A stretch of DNA of 40,899 nt from a virus, in IMG/VR virus record IMGVR_UViG_3300037504_000631, positions 1 through 40,899 of that record, one strand, 5' to 3'. Below are positions 7,271 to 14,818 of the stretch, one piece after another. Under the pieces are notes generated by a model. The model did not search any database, was not told the DNA's origin, and worked only from the letters and a program-made list of their open reading frames with translations. Each line of letters begins with the position of its first letter. The first letter of the stretch is position 1. The position numbers and the translations under genes were made by a program.

Positions 7271-8388
7271 GGTTTCAGCACCTTCGCTTCCAGCTCGCCG
7301 GCCCGGAGTCGAGGGGCCAGCGCGTCAAGTATCCGGGCGGTGTACCGCTCCGCCGCGGTCGGGCTCCCGTCGCCCTTCGGCTCGTCTCTCTGTTCGGCGA
7401 TCACAACCTCGGAGCCCCTCGGGAGCTTCGCCACCAGCTCCGGGGGGAGCGCTCCGTTGAACAGCCCGAGGCAGGCCGGCCCGTGTCCGCTGTCCATGAG
7501 CGCTTCCGGCCCCGTCGCCCATGTGAGCCAGTCGGGCTCACCCTCCGCCAGCACAACCCGGAGCGCCACGTCAGTATCCCACCAGCTCGGGAGCCCCCCG
7601 CCGGCAAGGACCTGGCGAGCCAGCCCGTCCGCCAGCACAAGGCCCTTTCGAGCGAAGCCCGCCGGGGCAAGGCTTTTCGGCTCCGCCGGCCCGACAGCTC
7701 GGGCGATCAGAGATCGCAGCTCGCCCGAGGGGCTCCACAGGGGACAGAGCAGGCGGTGTCCGGTTTCGAGCCAGCTCCCCCGCGCCCCCCCGGCCCAGCT
7801 CGGGAGGGGGGAGCCGGGGGGCAGGGCTCGGGCAAGGTCCGCCGCGGCAACCTCGGAGGGCTCGAGCGCTCGCCCCTCGAGATAGGCGTTGACCTCGCCG
7901 TCGCCGTCAACCGGCCCAGAACGCCCCCAGAGCGCCGCAACCTCGCCGGGGGGCGGATAGACGGGCTCGGGCTCGGGAGGGCTCACAGCGCGTCTCAGGG
8001 GGGCAGGTGAGCTCACAGCTCCGCCCCCTCGCCGGGGGGCTCCCCCTTCGAGCTCGGGCCAGCGGTCGGCGTACCAGCCCCGGACCAGCTCCAGGTCGCC
8101 TCGGCCCAGCTCCGGGAGCCGCTGGCCGGTGAGCCCGACGGCTACCAAGTCGAGGCCATCGCCCCCGGCTTCGCACTGGTGACAGCGCCACCCCGAGCCG
8201 TTGCCGGTGAGCCCGACGGCCCCCCGCTTGTCCTTGCGCTTGTTGTGGCGGGTTGCAGCTCCACAGGCCGGGCACGAGTAGGTTGGACGGCCCGAGGCAG
8301 GCCGGCCCGGCTCGAGCCCGAGGGCTTCGGCCACGTCCCCGAGGGGGATCGCTCGAGCCCCTTCGAGCCAGCTCCGCCGACGGACCAT
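7267..8388 (-). CDS. primase with CHC2-type zinc finger and Toprim-like domain
   Basis: A 373-residue protein from ATG 8388, which overlaps the upstream stop (TGATG). A Cys4 zinc-ribbon (C39, C42, C69, C72: CPAC and CHQC) followed by GGDGLDLV is the CHC2-type zinc domain of DnaG-like primases. Further on, VVLAEGEPDWLTW fits the Toprim acidic motif (EG.PD). The middle is Pro- and Gly-rich. It probably primes replication together with the helicase; the pairing resembles IncQ RepB'-RepA or T7 gp4 split into two genes. The frame is open to 8490, but the overlapping ATG is the better start. Confidence 0.8.
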   Translation of the reverse strand: MVRRRSWLEGARAIPLGDVAEALGLEPGRPASGRPTYSCPACGAATRHNKRKDKRGAVGLTGNGSGWRCHQCEAGGDGLDLVAVGLTGQRLPELGRGDLELVRGWYADRWPELEGGAPRRGGGAVSSPAPLRRAVSPPEPEPVYPPPGEVAALWGRSGPVDGDGEVNAYLEGRALEPSEVAAADLARALPPGSPLPSWAGGARGSWLETGHRLLCPLWSPSGELRSLIARAVGPAEPKSLAPAGFARKGLVLADGLARQVLAGGGLPSWWDTDVALRVVLAEGEPDWLTWATGPEALMDSGHGPACLGLFNGALPPELVAKLPRGSEVVIAEQRDEPKGDGSPTAAERYTARILDALAPRLRAGELEAKVLKP

Positions 8389-8840
8389 CACGCGGCCCAC
8401 CCCAGCAAGACCGGCGCCGCAGTCCTGACCAGCTCGCGAACCACCGCGACATCTCCGGGGGAGAGGGCCACGGTCCCAGCGGCTCGCCACTCCCCCCGGT
8501 CCTTGGCGCCGAGGGAGAGCATGATCCGGCCTTCACCGCCAGGGCGCATCTTGAGCGCCTTGACCACCTGGCCCTTGGTGCTGGTTCCAGCGCCGGGGTC
8601 ATGCACGATGGCCACCTCGGCTCCGTCGAGTCCCTCGAGAATCTGGCCCAGCTCGCCGGGGGCGAGGGCGAGGCGGAGGGCTCCCCGCCACTCGAAGCCC
8701 TCCCGCGAACCTTGGGCGATGCTCAGGTAGAGGCGGCCGGGCTCGAGATAGGTTCCGCCTTCGGCGGGGCGAGGTCGAGAAAGGGACAGCTCCAGCGCCA
8801 GCTCTCGCCGATAGACCCGGAAGTTGGATGGCGCTGGCAT
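8388..8840 (-). CDS. unknown protein of the replication operon
   Basis: A 150-residue protein from ATG 8840, preceded by GGGGGAG. It is mostly predicted beta-strand with alternating hydrophobic residues (LYLSIAQGS, IMLSLGAKD) and ends VRTAAPVLLGWAA. I do not recognise the family. Its place between a regulator and the primase, with a TGATG coupling to the primase, suggests a replication accessory such as a single-strand binding protein, but no motif proves it. The frame is open to 8954, which would overlap the upstream gene. Confidence 0.6.
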   Translation of the reverse strand: MPAPSNFRVYRRELALELSLSRPRPAEGGTYLEPGRLYLSIAQGSREGFEWRGALRLALAPGELGQILEGLDGAEVAIVHDPGAGTSTKGQVVKALKMRPGGEGRIMLSLGAKDRGEWRAAGTVALSPGDVAVVRELVRTAAPVLLGWAA

Positions 8841-8905
8841 GGGCTCCCCCGTCGGGCCGGCCCGAGCTCGCCGGCCCCCGGCTCCGAGGGCTCCGGCTCG
8901 GGGTG

Positions 8906-9127
8906 TCACTTCGCCCCCCGCTTGCGCCGCTTGGAGCCCTTGGCCGTCCCGCATTCCGCCTCGAGAGATTCGAGCCCGCGCATCATGGCGAGCCGGAAAA
9001 CTAGCGCCTTGGATATGCGGCCCATGACATGGGCTCCGGGCTTCGCCTTCATTGCGTCCGCTACCGCTTGAGCTCGATCATGTATTTCGTCCAGGAATTT
9101 CAGAGTGATAGGCCGTTCACCGTCCAT
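8906..9127 (-). CDS. small ribbon-helix-helix-like regulator
   Basis: A 73-residue protein from ATG 9127 with a strong ribosome site (CAGGAGGTTGCCTC). PITLKFLDEIHDRAQAVADA followed by SKALVFRLAMMRGLESLE fits a short strand plus two helices, as in ribbon-helix-helix repressors; the tail is Lys/Arg-rich (KGSKRRKRGAK). First gene of the leftward operon, in the place that the small repressor gene repF holds in IncQ rep operons. Autoregulation of the operon is inference. Confidence 0.6.
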   Translation of the reverse strand: MDGERPITLKFLDEIHDRAQAVADAMKAKPGAHVMGRISKALVFRLAMMRGLESLEAECGTAKGSKRRKRGAK

Positions 9128-9147
9128 GAGGCAACCTCCTGAACGCA

Positions 9148-9176
9148 AGTATAACGTAGCTCGCTTTCAATATCTA
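9148..9176 (-). promoter_or_regulatory. candidate promoter of the leftward replication operon
   Basis: On the minus strand TATACT (9153-9148) is a good -10 element, 17 bases from TAGATA (9176-9171), a weak -35. It sits 21 bases before the start of the small regulator gene, in a visibly AT-rich stretch. Confidence 0.35.
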
Positions 9177-9188
9177 AAAAAAGAGCAC

Positions 9189-9254
9189 ACCTTAGCTTTT
9201 TCTTGCAAGTGCTCAACCCCCTGTGCTAAGGTTCGATAAGCAACGTTATCGAAC
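9189..9254. other. inverted-repeat cluster, candidate recombination site
   Basis: GTTCGATAA (9231-9239) and TTATCGAAC (9246-9254) are perfect 9-bp arms around a 6-base centre, the geometry of a tyrosine-recombinase core site. A second pair, ACCTTAGC (9189-9196) and GCTAAGGT (9225-9232), abuts it. The cluster lies between the divergent replication operon and the gene preceding the tyrosine recombinase. It could be a dimer-resolution or integration core, or an operator for the divergent promoters. Confidence 0.5.
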
Positions 9255-9270
9255 TCTAGGGAGGGGTAAC

Positions 9271-9501
9271 GTGAACATCTTGAACGACGTCATCGACCGG
9301 CTCGCCCATGACTGCGCCGTCGCCGCTCGCCTGCCCTACGGCAAGGCGGTCCCCATCGCCCTCGAGGAATCCCTGGCAGAGCCCGACGAGAGGGCCTGGG
9401 ATGCCTTGCGGCGATGGCTCGAGCGAGCTCCGACCGAAGATGAGCGAGCTCGCTTCCGTGGAACATTCCGCCGAACGATGGGGTGGCTTTGCCGTGGCTG
9501 A
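9271..9501 (+). CDS. small protein preceding the recombinase
   Basis: A 76-residue protein from GTG 9271, with GGGAGGGG as ribosome site. NILNDVIDRLAHDCAVAARL then WDALRRWLERAPTEDERARF is predicted helical. I do not recognise it. Its 3' end overlaps the recombinase reading frame. It is the first rightward gene opposite the replication operon, so an excisionase or regulator role is possible but unproven. Confidence 0.6.
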   Translation: MNILNDVIDRLAHDCAVAARLPYGKAVPIALEESLAEPDERAWDALRRWLERAPTEDERARFRGTFRRTMGWLCRG

Positions 9502-10459
9502 CGCAATCGTCCCGAAAGAGCAGGCCAGTCTTGCCGAACTCCAAGAGCTGGCGGAGCGGGCCATGGCACACGCCGAGGGGGCTCTGGCGGCAAACTCTCG
9601 GCGTGCCTACTCCCGCCACTGGCAGGGCTTCACGTCATGGTGCGAGGGCCACGGGCTTGACCCGCTCCCGGCTGACGGTCGGACTGTGGCGTTGTGGCTG
9701 ACCGAGCTCGCCTCCGAGGGCCTGTCGGTCGCCACCATGGCCCAAGCGCTGGCAGCGGTGGCGAGGGCTCACCGGGCCGCAGAACTCCCGCCTCCGAGCG
9801 GTCGAGCCCTCGAGGACACGTGGGCAGGCATTCGGCGAGAGCTCGGCGTCGCACCGAACCGAAAGGCTCCCCTCTTGACCGACGACCTGGCCAGGGCCCT
9901 CGAGGCCATCGACGGCGATAGCATGATTGAGCTCCGCGACCGGGCCCTCTTGCTCGTCGGCTTCGGGGGAGCTCTGCGCCGAAGCGAGCTCGCGGCCCTC
10001 GAGGTGAGAGACCTATCCTTCGAGGCCGAAGGCGTCGCGTTCCACCTCAGGCGCTCCAAAACCGACCAAGAGGGGCAGGGCCGAGACGTGGGAATCCCCC
10101 ATCGGCTCGGCAAGGGGCTCCATCCCGTCCAGGCTCTTCGGCGCTGGCTCGAAGCCGCGGGCATTGATGAGGGCCCGGTGTTCCGGCGAGTCGACCGCCA
10201 CGGCAATGTGGGGATCTCCCCCCTGCGAACGCAGAGCATCGCCAAGGTCGTCAAGCGTCGGGCCGCCGCTGTGGGGCTCGACCCTGCGAACGTCTCCGGC
10301 CATAGCCTTCGAGCTGGACTGGTGACCAGCGCCGCCAAGGTCGGCAAGCCGCTCCCGGCCATCATGGCGCAGACCGGCCACCGCAACGTGGGCACGGTTC
10401 AGGGCTACATCCGAAGGGCCACTCTGTTCGAGGACAACGCGGCCGAAGGGCTCCGATAA
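9440..10459 (+). CDS. tyrosine recombinase / integrase
   Basis: A 339-residue protein from ATG 9440; GTG 9494 (MADAIVPKEQ), overlapping the upstream stop, is an equally plausible start giving 321 residues. The N-terminal SAM-like DNA-binding domain includes LAANSRRAYSRHWQGFTSWC (about 49-68). All catalytic residues are visible: R180 (GALRRSEL), K207 (RRSKTDQ), H288 and R291 (GHSLR), H314 (TGHRN) and Y323 (QGYIRRA). It is the XerD-like type common on plasmids and integrated elements. It probably acts on the inverted repeat at 9231-9254, resolving multimers or integrating the element. Confidence 0.85.
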   Translation: MSELASVEHSAERWGGFAVADAIVPKEQASLAELQELAERAMAHAEGALAANSRRAYSRHWQGFTSWCEGHGLDPLPADGRTVALWLTELASEGLSVATMAQALAAVARAHRAAELPPPSGRALEDTWAGIRRELGVAPNRKAPLLTDDLARALEAIDGDSMIELRDRALLLVGFGGALRRSELAALEVRDLSFEAEGVAFHLRRSKTDQEGQGRDVGIPHRLGKGLHPVQALRRWLEAAGIDEGPVFRRVDRHGNVGISPLRTQSIAKVVKRRAAAVGLDPANVSGHSLRAGLVTSAAKVGKPLPAIMAQTGHRNVGTVQGYIRRATLFEDNAAEGLR

Positions 10460-10499
10460 CGGCTTTCCCTTGGCACAGCATGAAAGGTAGCGCTCGTAC

Positions 10500-10718
10500 A
10501 TGAGAGATCTAAAAGACACCGCCGACGAGCTCACCCTCAAAGGTAGAGAGCTGGCCACCAAAGCAATCGTCCAAGCGAGCACGGCTGCTCAGCCAATGCT
10601 TTGTGCACGTTACGGTCATCGTGTTCGCATCGAAGAGGTGGACGGTCTTTGCGCGACGTTGGTCGAAATCGGCCGGGAACATTCCCAGCCTATCCGACTC
10701 GGAGGCGAGCGCCGGTGA
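10500..10718 (+). CDS. small protein of unknown function
   Basis: A 72-residue protein from ATG 10500. The first half is helical (RDLKDTADELTLKGRELATK), the second has LCARYGHRVRIEEVDGLC with two Cys. I do not recognise it. Its stop overlaps the GTG start of the HTH gene at 10715. It has no counterpart in the left copy of the module, so it appears to belong to the plasmid-like segment. Confidence 0.5.
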   Translation: MRDLKDTADELTLKGRELATKAIVQASTAAQPMLCARYGHRVRIEEVDGLCATLVEIGREHSQPIRLGGERR

Positions 10719-11110
10719 GCGAATCTGAGCGGATCAACGGCCGGCAGCGAAAGGCGATCCGGGCCCTGCTCTCGGCGCCGTCGATCGTGGCCGCGGCAGA
10801 GGCGAGCGGCATCGGCGAGTCGACGATCCGACGCTGGATCTCCGAGGACAGCACCTTCCGTAATGCCCTCCGCGAGGCCGAGCGCGAGCTGTGGGACGAC
10901 GCCAGGCGGGCGCTGAGCGCAAGGGCGGCGGCCACTGTCGAGGCGCTGGCCGCTGTCGCTGAGGACGACGGACAGCCCGGCAGCACCCGGGTACAGGCCT
11001 GCAAGGTGATCCTCGATCAACTCTCGAAGCTACATGCCGACGACCTCACCGAGCGCGTTGAAGTGCTCGAGGTGATCCTGAGAGCGGAGGAGGCGAACGA
11101 TGAACAGTAA
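10715..11110 (+). CDS. HTH protein, paralogue of the gene at 1129
   Basis: A 131-residue protein from GTG 10715 with GGAGG upstream. Residues 9-42 (RQRKAIRALLSAPSIVAAAE then GIGESTIRRWISED) are a helix-turn-helix followed by a helical region (LREAERELWDDARRALS). It aligns along its length with the 1129-1509 product, but with many substitutions. The DNA divergence here contrasts with the near-identity 0.9 kb further right. Confidence 0.7.
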   Translation: MSESERINGRQRKAIRALLSAPSIVAAAEASGIGESTIRRWISEDSTFRNALREAERELWDDARRALSARAAATVEALAAVAEDDGQPGSTRVQACKVILDQLSKLHADDLTERVEVLEVILRAEEANDEQ

Positions 11111-11714
11111 AAAGTTGATGCAACGGGTAGAACGCCTCGAGGCAAAAGCCGCCGAACGCCAGCACGACCCCCGACCACCGACCGTCGCCGAGCTGCGCGC
11201 CGCGCTGCCGGGGCTGACCGAGGACGAGGCCACCGAGCTCGCTGGCATGTTGGCGCGGCCGATTGAACGACTCGACGGCTTCGAGCTGTGTCGGCTGATG
11301 TTCCTGCATCGCGCGGTGGGTCCCTCGGCGCAGGACGCTCCCGCCAGCGAATGTGGGAATGAGCTTGGCGGCAGGTTCAACCAGCACTCTTCGCGAGCCT
11401 GCTATCGTCGCCATCTCGGTGAGCCGGTTCCGGGACGTGACTACCCTGTCGACGCGCTTGGCCTGCTCACCGAGCACGAGCGGCGGCGGCTGGACGAGAT
11501 AAAGACAGCGAACCCCGGCATCGACATCCGCGAACTGCTGCGGCAAGCCATGGCCAGCCGCGACGGCAAGGTCACGGAATCGCTCAGCTTCATGGGCAGC
11601 CCAGGCAGCGGAACGTATCAGCTTCAACACCTTCTCGCCAAAGCATGGCATCGATACCGAACCGGCGGGCTTCCCGCCGCAACCGTGTCAGATTTGACAC
11701 ACAAAGGAGAATGA
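11100..11714 (+). CDS. conserved protein of the duplicated module, right copy
   Basis: A 204-residue protein starting at ATG 11100, overlapping the upstream stop by 11 bases. It is homologous to the 1506-2108 product. The first codons differ (NSKKLMQRVERLEAKAAERQ), the middle has a 4-residue length difference (RAALPGLTEDEA versus PGLHPDEA), and the last 52 residues are identical. The function is unknown. Confidence 0.65.
   Translation: MNSKKLMQRVERLEAKAAERQHDPRPPTVAELRAALPGLTEDEATELAGMLARPIERLDGFELCRLMFLHRAVGPSAQDAPASECGNELGGRFNQHSSRACYRRHLGEPVPGRDYPVDALGLLTEHERRRLDEIKTANPGIDIRELLRQAMASRDGKVTESLSFMGSPGSGTYQLQHLLAKAWHRYRTGGLPAATVSDLTHKGE
11685..11700. promoter_or_regulatory. palindrome GTGTCA-N4-TGACAC (right copy)
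   Basis: Duplicate of the operator-like palindrome at 2079-2094, 15 bases before the ATG at 11716. Confidence 0.5.
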
Positions 11715-11715
11715 C

Positions 11716-12144
11716 ATGTCCGATTACTACGACAAGCAGCTTCGTTTTGCGCTGTTGGATGTCCGGGGCCGCTGCACCTCGGAACCGAGCGAATGGCGAG
11801 GCTTCTCCATCGTTCATCTTGATGACGGCCTGGGGCCTTGCCAGGTTCCGACAGAGAGCGCCTACCGCAAGCTCTCCGCGCTCGAAACACAGGTTCGCCA
11901 GGCCGGTGGGCACTTCATCGCCGCGGCCGACGCTCGCAGGGTCCTCGAGAAGTTGCCGCACGCTCCGCCACAGGCTCGAGACGACGGCTCGAGGTTCCGC
12001 GTCGCCAGCGGCAGGATCACTGGTGTCCGCCGCGACGGCGCGGACGCACCCAGGCCGGCGCCTCAGCAGCGGCGAGACTTTTCGAACATCCCATCCCCGA
12101 GCATCGATGAAGCTCGCCGCAAGATCGACCGCTACGGTCTCTGA
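11716..12144 (+). CDS. protein with a scaffold-like C-terminal motif, right copy
   Basis: Encodes a 142-residue protein identical to the 2110-2538 product, with the same ribosome site and upstream palindrome. The C-terminus carries FSNIPSPSIDEARRK, similar to the end of the prohead protease/scaffold at 25668. The lack of any difference between the copies indicates either a recent duplication or ongoing gene conversion. Confidence 0.7.
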   Translation: MSDYYDKQLRFALLDVRGRCTSEPSEWRGFSIVHLDDGLGPCQVPTESAYRKLSALETQVRQAGGHFIAAADARRVLEKLPHAPPQARDDGSRFRVASGRITGVRRDGADAPRPAPQQRRDFSNIPSPSIDEARRKIDRYGL

Positions 12145-12163
12145 TCTAGCCAACCACGTTGTC

Positions 12164-12197
12164 GGTGTGCCGGCACGATCTGGCCCAACGGCACACC
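12164..12197. other. 9-bp inverted repeat (right copy)
   Basis: Same structure as 2558-2591: GGTGTGCCG and CGGCACACC around a 16-base loop, in the gap after the 11716 gene. Confidence 0.5.
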
Positions 12198-12248
12198 TCC
12201 CGCGACCGTAACACCCTGTAACGGCCTGCTCAGGATCTGGCCTATTTC

Positions 12249-12407
12249 ATGCGTCCCCCGCCGCCAGAGGACCAGTGGCTCACCATCGGCGACGCACTGG
12301 CTCGAGGCGACCGGCGCGTCTACATCGACAGCCCCGGCTGGTATCCGGAGCTCGAGCACGAGCAGCCAACTCCCTGGCGGCTCAGCGAGCTCGAGGACGA
12401 CGAGTGA
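12249..12407 (+). CDS. small acidic protein, right copy
   Basis: Identical 52-residue ORF to 2643-2801, again with its TGA overlapping a GTG (GTGA) that opens the ParB-like frame. No recognisable domain. Confidence 0.45.
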   Translation: MRPPPPEDQWLTIGDALARGDRRVYIDSPGWYPELEHEQPTPWRLSELEDDE

Positions 12408-13051
12408 CCACGGCGGAACCTACGCCCGTCGCTGATTCGGGGGCGGATCTACAACCGGGCGAAGCGGAAGCGTGGTGGTGATCGGAAATCAAACCCTCAA
12501 AGTGAGGGTTTGAACCAGGGTAACACCGCCAAACGCCTCGCCAACGACCTCGGTGTCTCCCGCGCCACCATCGAACGCGACGGCGCCTACGCCGAGCTCG
12601 GGGGCCGCAACCTCTCGCCGGATCAGCTCGCAGAAATCAGGGGGCGCATCTACAACCGGGCGAAGCGGAAGCGTGGTGGCACCGGCGCCAACCAGCACAC
12701 CGAGCAGCGGTGCCACAGTGACACCGCTGCACCAGAACGGACGCGCGAACGTCTCGCTGAAGACCTTGGGGTGTCTCCAAGAACCTTGGCACGGGACGGA
12801 GAGTACGCCGATGCCGTCGAGGAACTCGCCGAAGATGTGGCGCCGGAGCTACCCCCGACCAGGCCGCGCTGATCCGGGGCCGCATCTACAACCGGGCGAA
12901 GCGGCAGGGGGCGAGAACCGACCTAACCTCTCCTCAAAGTGAGGAGAGGTCGCGCACGTCTGAACGCCTCGCCAGCGACCTCGGTGTCTCCCGCGCCACC
13001 CTCGAACGCGACGGCGCCTACGCTCAGGCCGTCGAGGAGCTCGCTGAGGAG
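12406..13051 (+). pseudogene. decayed ParB-tail units leading into the methyltransferase (right copy)
   Basis: Units 1 to 3 of the ParB-tail array, the same as 2800-3445. Units 1 and 2 share a frame and stop at TGA 12870-12872. Unit 3 is in the frame of the methyltransferase, open from about 12761 without a standard start codon until GTG 13052. I infer that the ancestral gene was one ParB-like/MT-A70 fusion starting at GTG 12406, now split by frame changes. Its N-terminal ParB nuclease domain has been lost. Confidence 0.6.
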
Positions 13052-13765
13052 GTGGCGCCGGAGTTGCCCGAGCAGGTGGCGCAGGGGACGGCGGAGCCGC
13101 GCAAGGTGGTTGTCGAAGCCGCCAAGATCGCCAAGAAAGACCCGGAGGCTGCGGCCGAGATCCTAGCAGGAAAGCGGTCGCTCCAGGCCGAGCGGGCGAA
13201 AGCCCGTAGGGCGGAGAGGATCGAGGAGATCAAGACCACCTCGGGGACGGCGGACCAGCAGCCCGGAGAAGGGAAGCTCTACCAGGTGATTCTTGCTGAT
13301 CCGCCGTGGCGGTACGAGCATGTGCGGACCGAGAGTCGGGCCGTGGAGAACCAGTACCCGACCATGACGATCGAGGAAATCGCGGGCCTTGAGGTCCCCG
13401 CCGGCGATGACGCCATCCTCTATCTTTGGGCGACGGCGCCCAAGCTCGCCGACGCGTTCGAGGTTGTCGGCTCATGGGGGTTTATTTACCGGACTTGCCT
13501 GGTCTGGGTGAAGGATCGGATCGGAATGGGGTACTATGCCCGAGGACGTCACGAACTCATTTTGATCGCGACCAGGGGAAAGATGCCGGTACCAGAGGCG
13601 GGAAACCGGCCCGATTCCGTGATTGAAGCTCCACGCCAAGAGCACAGCCGAAAGCCGGACAAGGTCTACGAGTTGATCGAGCGGTGCTACCCCGAGCTCG
13701 ACAAGATCGAGCTCTTCGCCCGCCAGCCGCGGGAGGGGTGGGCGCGCTGGGGGTACGAGGCATGA
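13052..13765 (+). CDS. MT-A70 family adenine methyltransferase
   Basis: A 237-residue protein from GTG 13052. The catalytic motif DPPW is at residues 83-86 (VILADPPWRYEH), followed by the family's typical YPTMTIEEIAGLEVPA and LYLWATAPKLADAFEVV blocks and the C-terminal KPDKVYELIERCYP and KIELFARQPREGW. MT-A70 enzymes transfer a methyl group to adenine N6, in phages usually on DNA. The first 60 residues are the tail of a ParB-like protein, and the frame continues upstream into ParB-tail unit 3. The true start may be elsewhere. Probable role: protecting phage DNA or regulating by methylation. Confidence 0.85.
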   Translation: MAPELPEQVAQGTAEPRKVVVEAAKIAKKDPEAAAEILAGKRSLQAERAKARRAERIEEIKTTSGTADQQPGEGKLYQVILADPPWRYEHVRTESRAVENQYPTMTIEEIAGLEVPAGDDAILYLWATAPKLADAFEVVGSWGFIYRTCLVWVKDRIGMGYYARGRHELILIATRGKMPVPEAGNRPDSVIEAPRQEHSRKPDKVYELIERCYPELDKIELFARQPREGWARWGYEA

Positions 13766-14313
13766 CCGTCCACGACTTCGGCCGTTCTCTCGAGTGGTCT
13801 CACTCCATGGAAGACGCTCCGTGGTGGGAGCTGGTATACCGCGCCGCGTTTCCGACGATGACCACATACGTATCGGTTAGAGGGGATGGGTGGGCGCAGC
13901 GAGGTGGCATTGATCGACTTGTCGTTCTTGGCTCGGGACGGGTCATCATGATCGACGAAAAAGTACGGTCAAAGGACTATGGAGACATCTTCCTGGAGGT
14001 CTGGTCAGATGCCGAGCGCAAAGTGCCTGGATGGGCGATGAAGGATCTGGCATGCGACTACGTGGCCTACGCCTTTGAGCCGTCGGCGACCTGCTATCTC
14101 TTGCCGTTTCTAGACCTTCGCAGGGCGCTTGGGCTGAACAAGCACCGATGGGGGACGATGGCACGCAAGGGCGAAGCAGGCTTTTCAGTGAGACGGGCAG
14201 AGAATCGGACCAACGGGCGGAGTTGGACAACAGTCGGGGTCTGCGTTCCGATCAACGAGCTACTCGCCGCGATACGAGACGCTCTGGTTATTCAGTGGGG
14301 GGAGCAACGATGA
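13762..14313 (+). CDS. PD-(D/E)XK nuclease-like protein
   Basis: A 183-residue protein from ATG 13762, overlapping the methyltransferase stop (ATGA). QRGGIDRLVVLGSGRVIMID followed by EKVR matches the D...(D/E)xK core of this nuclease fold, with IFLEVWSDAERKVPGW and a helical region after it. Proteins with this layout occur in phages near methyltransferase genes. It could be a recombination or host-DNA-degrading nuclease; substrate and role are not evident. Its stop overlaps the next ATG. Confidence 0.6.
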   Translation: MTVHDFGRSLEWSHSMEDAPWWELVYRAAFPTMTTYVSVRGDGWAQRGGIDRLVVLGSGRVIMIDEKVRSKDYGDIFLEVWSDAERKVPGWAMKDLACDYVAYAFEPSATCYLLPFLDLRRALGLNKHRWGTMARKGEAGFSVRRAENRTNGRSWTTVGVCVPINELLAAIRDALVIQWGEQR

Positions 14314-14354
14314 CCCAGCTCGACCTCTATGGCCGCCCCGGACGGGTGAGGTGA
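14310..14354 (+). CDS. 14-residue peptide, MTQLDLYG type
   Basis: ATG 14310 overlaps the stop of the nuclease-like gene, and the frame ends at TGA 14352-14354 (MTQLDLYGRPGRVR). The start of the gene at 14815 is almost the same (MTKLDLYGLPGE) and also overlaps an upstream stop. The repetition suggests a copied translated leader or a truncated relative of that gene. Confidence 0.35.
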   Translation: MTQLDLYGRPGRVR

Positions 14355-14356
14355 AC

Positions 14357-14818
14357 ATGAACATATGGGACGAGGTGAGCATCCACGAGGCCATGGAGTT
14401 GGGGCTCCAGGTGATCGATCCGACGAGGGACTGGCGGTGCCGGACCGAATGCGTCGAATGTGGCGACTACATCCCGTCGTGGCAGCGCTCGCCGAGGTGT
14501 GACCTATGCAGGGAGCTGCGACGGAGGGAGGTATCCCGCCAGAGAAGCCGCCGGAGCTACCGGCGCATGACCGAGGATGAGGATCGCATGGATCGCCGGA
14601 GGGCCTATCGCCGGAGGTGGTGGCGAGAGCGACACCCTGTCCCTGTGTGCGAGGACTGCGGGGAGCGGCCGGCCACGAGTCGGCATTCGCCGCGATGCGC
14701 AGCCTGTCGTGTTACACACCGCCGGCGGCAGAACGCACGGCGGCAGCGAAAATACAAGCAACGCAAGCGCGAGATGCACGCCAGGTCGCACGAAGCGATC
14801 GCGGAGGACAACTCATGA
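14357..14818 (+). CDS. double zinc-ribbon, Arg-rich protein
   Basis: A 153-residue protein from ATG 14357 (GTG 14351 is an alternative), with GAGGTG just upstream. There are two CxxC...CxxC modules: CVECGDY with CDLCREL near 35-55, and CEDCGER with CAACRVT near 100-120, each followed by a very basic segment. It looks like an HNH-type or zinc-ribbon nucleic-acid-binding protein, but I see no HNH catalytic motif. The function is unknown. The stop overlaps the next ATG. Confidence 0.6.
   Translation: MNIWDEVSIHEAMELGLQVIDPTRDWRCRTECVECGDYIPSWQRSPRCDLCRELRRREVSRQRSRRSYRRMTEDEDRMDRRRAYRRRWWRERHPVPVCEDCGERPATSRHSPRCAACRVTHRRRQNARRQRKYKQRKREMHARSHEAIAEDNS

Larger units (their letters stand above)
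11562..13068 (+). repeat. long direct repeat, right copy (about 1.5 kb)
   Basis: Second copy of 1956-3462 at +9606. Beyond its right end this copy runs into the methyltransferase gene, whereas the left copy runs into a fourth ParB-tail unit and the origin. The right copy therefore joins to phage-like genes and the left copy to plasmid-like genes. Confidence 0.9.

Noticed and set aside
6203-7885. Rightward 560-residue frame opposite the helicase and primase
   Set aside because: Composition is Arg/Ser/Pro-rich without domains, and the opposite strand has clear Walker and zinc motifs. High GC content creates long antisense frames.
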